Shown here: positions 15,501-17,183 of the stretch, piece by piece
Layout: every line of letters starts with the position of its first letter
How positions within the stretch are numbered: position 1 is the first letter of the stretch
Source of the DNA: Christensenella sp. UBA5394
Lineage (GTDB): Bacteria > Bacillota > Clostridia > Christensenellales > CAG-138
Length of the DNA: 17,183 nucleotides
Assembly: GCA_002409725.1 (NCBI GenBank)
Contig: DHOI01000013.1
Location: forward strand, 1-17,183
Direction of reading: 5' to 3'
Notes under the pieces: generated by a model
What the model was told of the DNA's origin: nothing
The model's input: only the letters and a program-made list of their open reading frames with translations
Database searches by the model: none
Made by a program: the position numbers and the translations under genes

Positions 15501-15952
15501 TTACGGGCTTGCGCACCAAGCCCACCCGCTCCGGCAACGGCATCATGGCCTACGTTACGCTGGAGGATCTCACCGGCAACCTGGAGCTGACGCTCTTTCC
15601 CTCGGTCTATCAAAAATACGCTTCCCTCCTGGTTACGGATAGCATCGTGGTGGCCAGTGGCAAGTTGAATATCCGCGAGGAGCAGAAGAACACCATTTTG
15701 GTGGATGAGATCCGCACCCTCAAAAAAGGCGGGGAAAAGAAGCTTTACCTGCGCCTAAGCCTGGAAGAAGGCGGGCCGCTCGAGCAGGTGAGCGGCCTGT
15801 TGCGCCGCTACCCGGGCGATGTGGCTGTGATCCTTTACGATGGCGCAACCAAAAAGCAGCGCATCGTGCCCAGGGAGCTGTATATTAACCCTTCGGAAGC
15901 CCTGCTGGCACTTTTGACCAATACTCTGGGCAAGGAGAACGTAAGATTTTGA
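12524..15952 (+). CDS. dnaE: DNA polymerase III alpha subunit DnaE
   Basis: Replicative DNA polymerase of 1142 residues, full length for the family. The N-terminal PHP domain keeps its metal-ligand motifs: HLHVH at 5-9, AITDHG, GMEAY, AHLILLA, LSACLAG and NDIHY, suggesting an active PHP phosphoesterase or proofreading site. The polymerase core shows the catalytic aspartates D393 and D395 in PDFDIDF and D545 in KMDFLGL, plus the GPGRGSGAGS nucleotide region. Later parts include the helix-hairpin-helix region and an OB fold (GGIVTGLRTKPTRSGNGIMAY) about residues 985-1060. It is a DnaE, not PolC: no inserted exonuclease domain is present. GGAGG lies about nine bases before ATG 12524, inside the end of whiA. 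Its stop overlaps the next start (TTGA). Confidence 0.99.
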   Translation: MSFTHLHVHTQYSLLDGSARIPELIAQAKALGMDSLAITDHGAMYGVIDFYKECKKQGIKPILGMEAYVAPRSLHDKEGFREYAHLILLAKNQQGYQNLMQLSSIAFVEGFYYRPRIDYGLLEEYKEGLICLSACLAGDIPQLLLQDRYEDAKALAGRLQGMFGEDFYIELQNHGLPEQQKVLPGLARIAKELSIETVATNDIHYVHKDDAEAQDVLLCIQTNKVVTEVNRMRMSADEFYLKSEDEMRQMLFDYPESIETTQKIAAKCDVSITFGEQHLPDFTAPAGMDNNAYLRKLCHEGLERKMPGAGPDIVARLDHEVDVIIQMGFVDYFLIVWDFVDFAHRSGIFVGPGRGSGAGSLAAYAMDITDTDPIKYELIFERFLNPERISMPDFDIDFCIERRQEVIDYVVQKYGADHVAQIITFGSMAAKAVIRDVGRALDMPYAEVDRIAKLVPNALGITLDKALDMSGELRGLYENDERVKKLIDLSKRLEGLPRHASTHAAGVVICAQPTVEYVPLQRNEDAITTQFPKDTIEELGLLKMDFLGLRTLTVIRDTLEFIEQGGGKRPDLTKLDNDDPAVYEMIACGDTDGVFQLESAGMRQFITQFKPGCFEDIIAVIALFRPGPMEQIPRYIRGKNDPKSVVYADERLRPILEKTYGCMVYQEQVMQIVRDLAGYSWGRSDLVRRAMAKKKPEVMQKEREYFIDGIVENGEVVVPGAVRNGIPRQVANRIFDEMMDFASYAFNKSHAAAYAVVAYRTAWLKVHYPVEFLTALINSFMGSSIEKMAEYIYCSKINGLEVLPPDINKSRAKFTVEDGKIRFGLAGIRNVGEAFIDEIVAEREQNGPFTDFYDFIRRSDAKKRMTEGLIKAGCFQSLGLRRAQLMPVYEQMIDNAAGERKQRALGQISLFDLAGGMQGEVRMEIAIPSVPEYDMNTVLSMEREVLGIYISGHPLIEFNDELCKLGTTVSAILEVDGAGQFADEQRLRLGGIVTGLRTKPTRSGNGIMAYVTLEDLTGNLELTLFPSVYQKYASLLVTDSIVVASGKLNIREEQKNTILVDEIRTLKKGGEKKLYLRLSLEEGGPLEQVSGLLRRYPGDVAVILYDGATKKQRIVPRELYINPSEALLALLTNTLGKENVRF

Positions 15953-17183
15953 AAAAACGAACGCCGCCTATAGAAAAAAACGATATGCTGGAGCTGCCCA
16001 TCCAGGGCCTCACGGCGGATGGACAGGGCGTGGGCCGGGTGGAGGGCTATGCCGTCTTCGTAGCCGGCGCGCTGCCGGGCGAAGTTGTACGGGCCCATGT
16101 GATCAAGGCGGGCAGCGGCTATGGCGTGGCCAAGCTCACCGCCGTTTTGCAGGCAAATCGCGGCCGCATCGAGCCGCCCTGCCCGGCCTTTAGCCGCTGC
16201 GGCGGCTGCGCCTTGCAGCATCTGGACTATCCCGCTCAGCTGGCAGCCAAAAGAGAGCAGGTACGGGATGCTTTGGCACGTCTGGGCGGCTTTGCGAATA
16301 TCCAAGTGGAGCCTACCCTGGGCATGGCCGACCCCTGGCACTACCGTAACAAGGGAAGCTTCCCGGCGGCGGCGGGGGAGGGCGGGGTACAAATCGGCTT
16401 TTTCGCGCCCCGCAGCCACCGCTTGGTGGCCTTGGAGGATTGCCCTATCCAGGACGAGCGGGTAATGGCGGCGGCCTTGGCCGTGCGCGATTGGGCGCGG
16501 CAATGCAATGTACAGCCCTATGATGAGGAAACGCACAGCGGTATCCTGCGACATGCCATGGCCCGCGCATCCAAAGAAGGGGTAATGGCCGTGGTGGTTA
16601 CCACCGGGGAACTGCCGCAGAAAGAGGCCCTCATCGAGATCCTGCGCAGCCGCGTGCCCGGTCTTACCGGCATCGTGCATAACAAAAACCCGCAGGCTTC
16701 CAACGTGATCCTGGGGGAAAGCTATGAGACCGTCTGGGGCAGCGGACGGCTGAATGTAGAGCTTTGCGGCCTTCGGTTCAGCGTCAGCGCCGCCTCTTTT
16801 TTGCAGGTGAACCCCGCACAGACGGAGGTGCTCTACAATACGGCTCTTTCCCTGCTCGGTCTGCGCGGATACGAGACCGTGGCGGACGTATACTGTGGCA
16901 TCGGCGCCATCACCCTTTTGTTGGCCCAAAGCGCCAAGCGGGTGATTGGCATCGAAAATGTGGCCGAAGCAGTGGAGGATGCAAAGCAAAACGCGCTTGC
17001 TAACGGCCTCGTCAATGCGGAATTCCACTGTGCCCCGGCAGAAGAAGCCCTACCCATGCTGGTAGCTTCCGGCCTACGGCCGGATGTGATCGTGCTCGAT
17101 CCGCCCCGCAAAGGTTGCGATCCGGCAGCCCTTGCCGCCATCCTGCAAAGCGAAGCGCCCCGCCTGCTCTATATCTCCTGTGA
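15949..17183 (+). CDS. rlmD: 23S rRNA (uracil-5-)-methyltransferase, RlmD/RumA family, 3' end outside window
   Basis: Partial gene, 411 codons visible. Start chosen is TTG 15949, overlapping the dnaE stop, because AAGGAG (15932-15937) lies 11 bases upstream; ATG 15985 is an alternative. A TRAM-like RNA-binding domain occupies about residues 12-65. Iron-sulfur cysteines are C78, C84, C87 (CPAFSRCGGC) and C165. The methyltransferase domain has the SAM motif DVYCGIG (313-319) and DPPRKGC (from D384). The window ends just after C411 of YISC, the expected catalytic cysteine that attacks C6 of the target uracil, so probably only a few tens of residues are missing. The family methylates U1939 and/or U747 of 23S rRNA; which site is used here cannot be told. 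The last gene of the murB operon in view. Confidence 0.93.
   Translation, partial: MKKRTPPIEKNDMLELPIQGLTADGQGVGRVEGYAVFVAGALPGEVVRAHVIKAGSGYGVAKLTAVLQANRGRIEPPCPAFSRCGGCALQHLDYPAQLAAKREQVRDALARLGGFANIQVEPTLGMADPWHYRNKGSFPAAAGEGGVQIGFFAPRSHRLVALEDCPIQDERVMAAALAVRDWARQCNVQPYDEETHSGILRHAMARASKEGVMAVVVTTGELPQKEALIEILRSRVPGLTGIVHNKNPQASNVILGESYETVWGSGRLNVELCGLRFSVSAASFLQVNPAQTEVLYNTALSLLGLRGYETVADVYCGIGAITLLLAQSAKRVIGIENVAEAVEDAKQNALANGLVNAEFHCAPAEEALPMLVASGLRPDVIVLDPPRKGCDPAALAAILQSEAPRLLYISC

Noticed and set aside
15835..17028. 397-codon open frame on the minus strand
   Set aside because: It is antisense to the end of dnaE and to the RlmD-family gene, whose motifs are unambiguous on the plus strand.
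1..17183. Mobile elements, CRISPR arrays, tRNA or rRNA genes
   Set aside because: No transposase or integrase motifs, regularly spaced repeats, cloverleaf sequences or rRNA segments were seen on either strand.

Overview
The window is GC-rich bacterial chromosome. Gene content points to a Firmicutes lineage, most likely a high-GC member of the Clostridia: it has whiA and rapZ next to murB and dnaE, PhoB/PhoR-style two-component systems with clostridial-looking motifs, strong AGGAGG-type ribosome sites, and a lamin-tail-repeat lipoprotein of a kind often found with CotH domains. The genus cannot be read from the sequence.

Layout. (1) 1-1964, minus strand: the 5' part of a large putative lipoprotein with four lamin-tail-domain repeats, running off the left edge. 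(2) 1965-2122: a short divergent promoter region. (3) 2123-8208, plus strand: two consecutive response regulator/histidine kinase pairs of the OmpR/PhoB-PhoR type, clearly paralogous to each other. The second kinase has an extra basic C-terminal tail, and its stop codon overlaps the start of a PflX-like radical SAM protein. (4) 8209-8603: a 395-base stretch without a gene, which is the most interesting part of the window. It holds a strong sigma-A-type promoter with an A/T-rich upstream tract, a GC-closed multi-helix RNA with no class I recognise, a textbook intrinsic terminator, and then a separate hairpin that buries the ribosome binding site of the next gene. (5) 8604-9734: a membrane-anchored protein resembling an extracellular solute-binding protein, with no transporter genes beside it. 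(6) 9779-17183: a tightly packed housekeeping operon, murB-rapZ-whiA-dnaE-rlmD, whose last gene is cut by the right edge just after its catalytic cysteine codon.

How the parts fit. MurB serves peptidoglycan precursor synthesis. RapZ and WhiA are the usual companions in the Firmicutes yvcJ-yvcK-yvcL cluster, but yvcK (glmR) is absent here. DnaE replicates DNA and RlmD methylates 23S rRNA. The two sensor systems probably respond to envelope or environmental signals, but the sequence does not reveal their ligands. The leader before 8604 could be a free-standing small RNA followed by a separately controlled gene, or one cis-regulatory leader combining a terminator with ribosome-site sequestration. 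Sequence alone does not decide between these.
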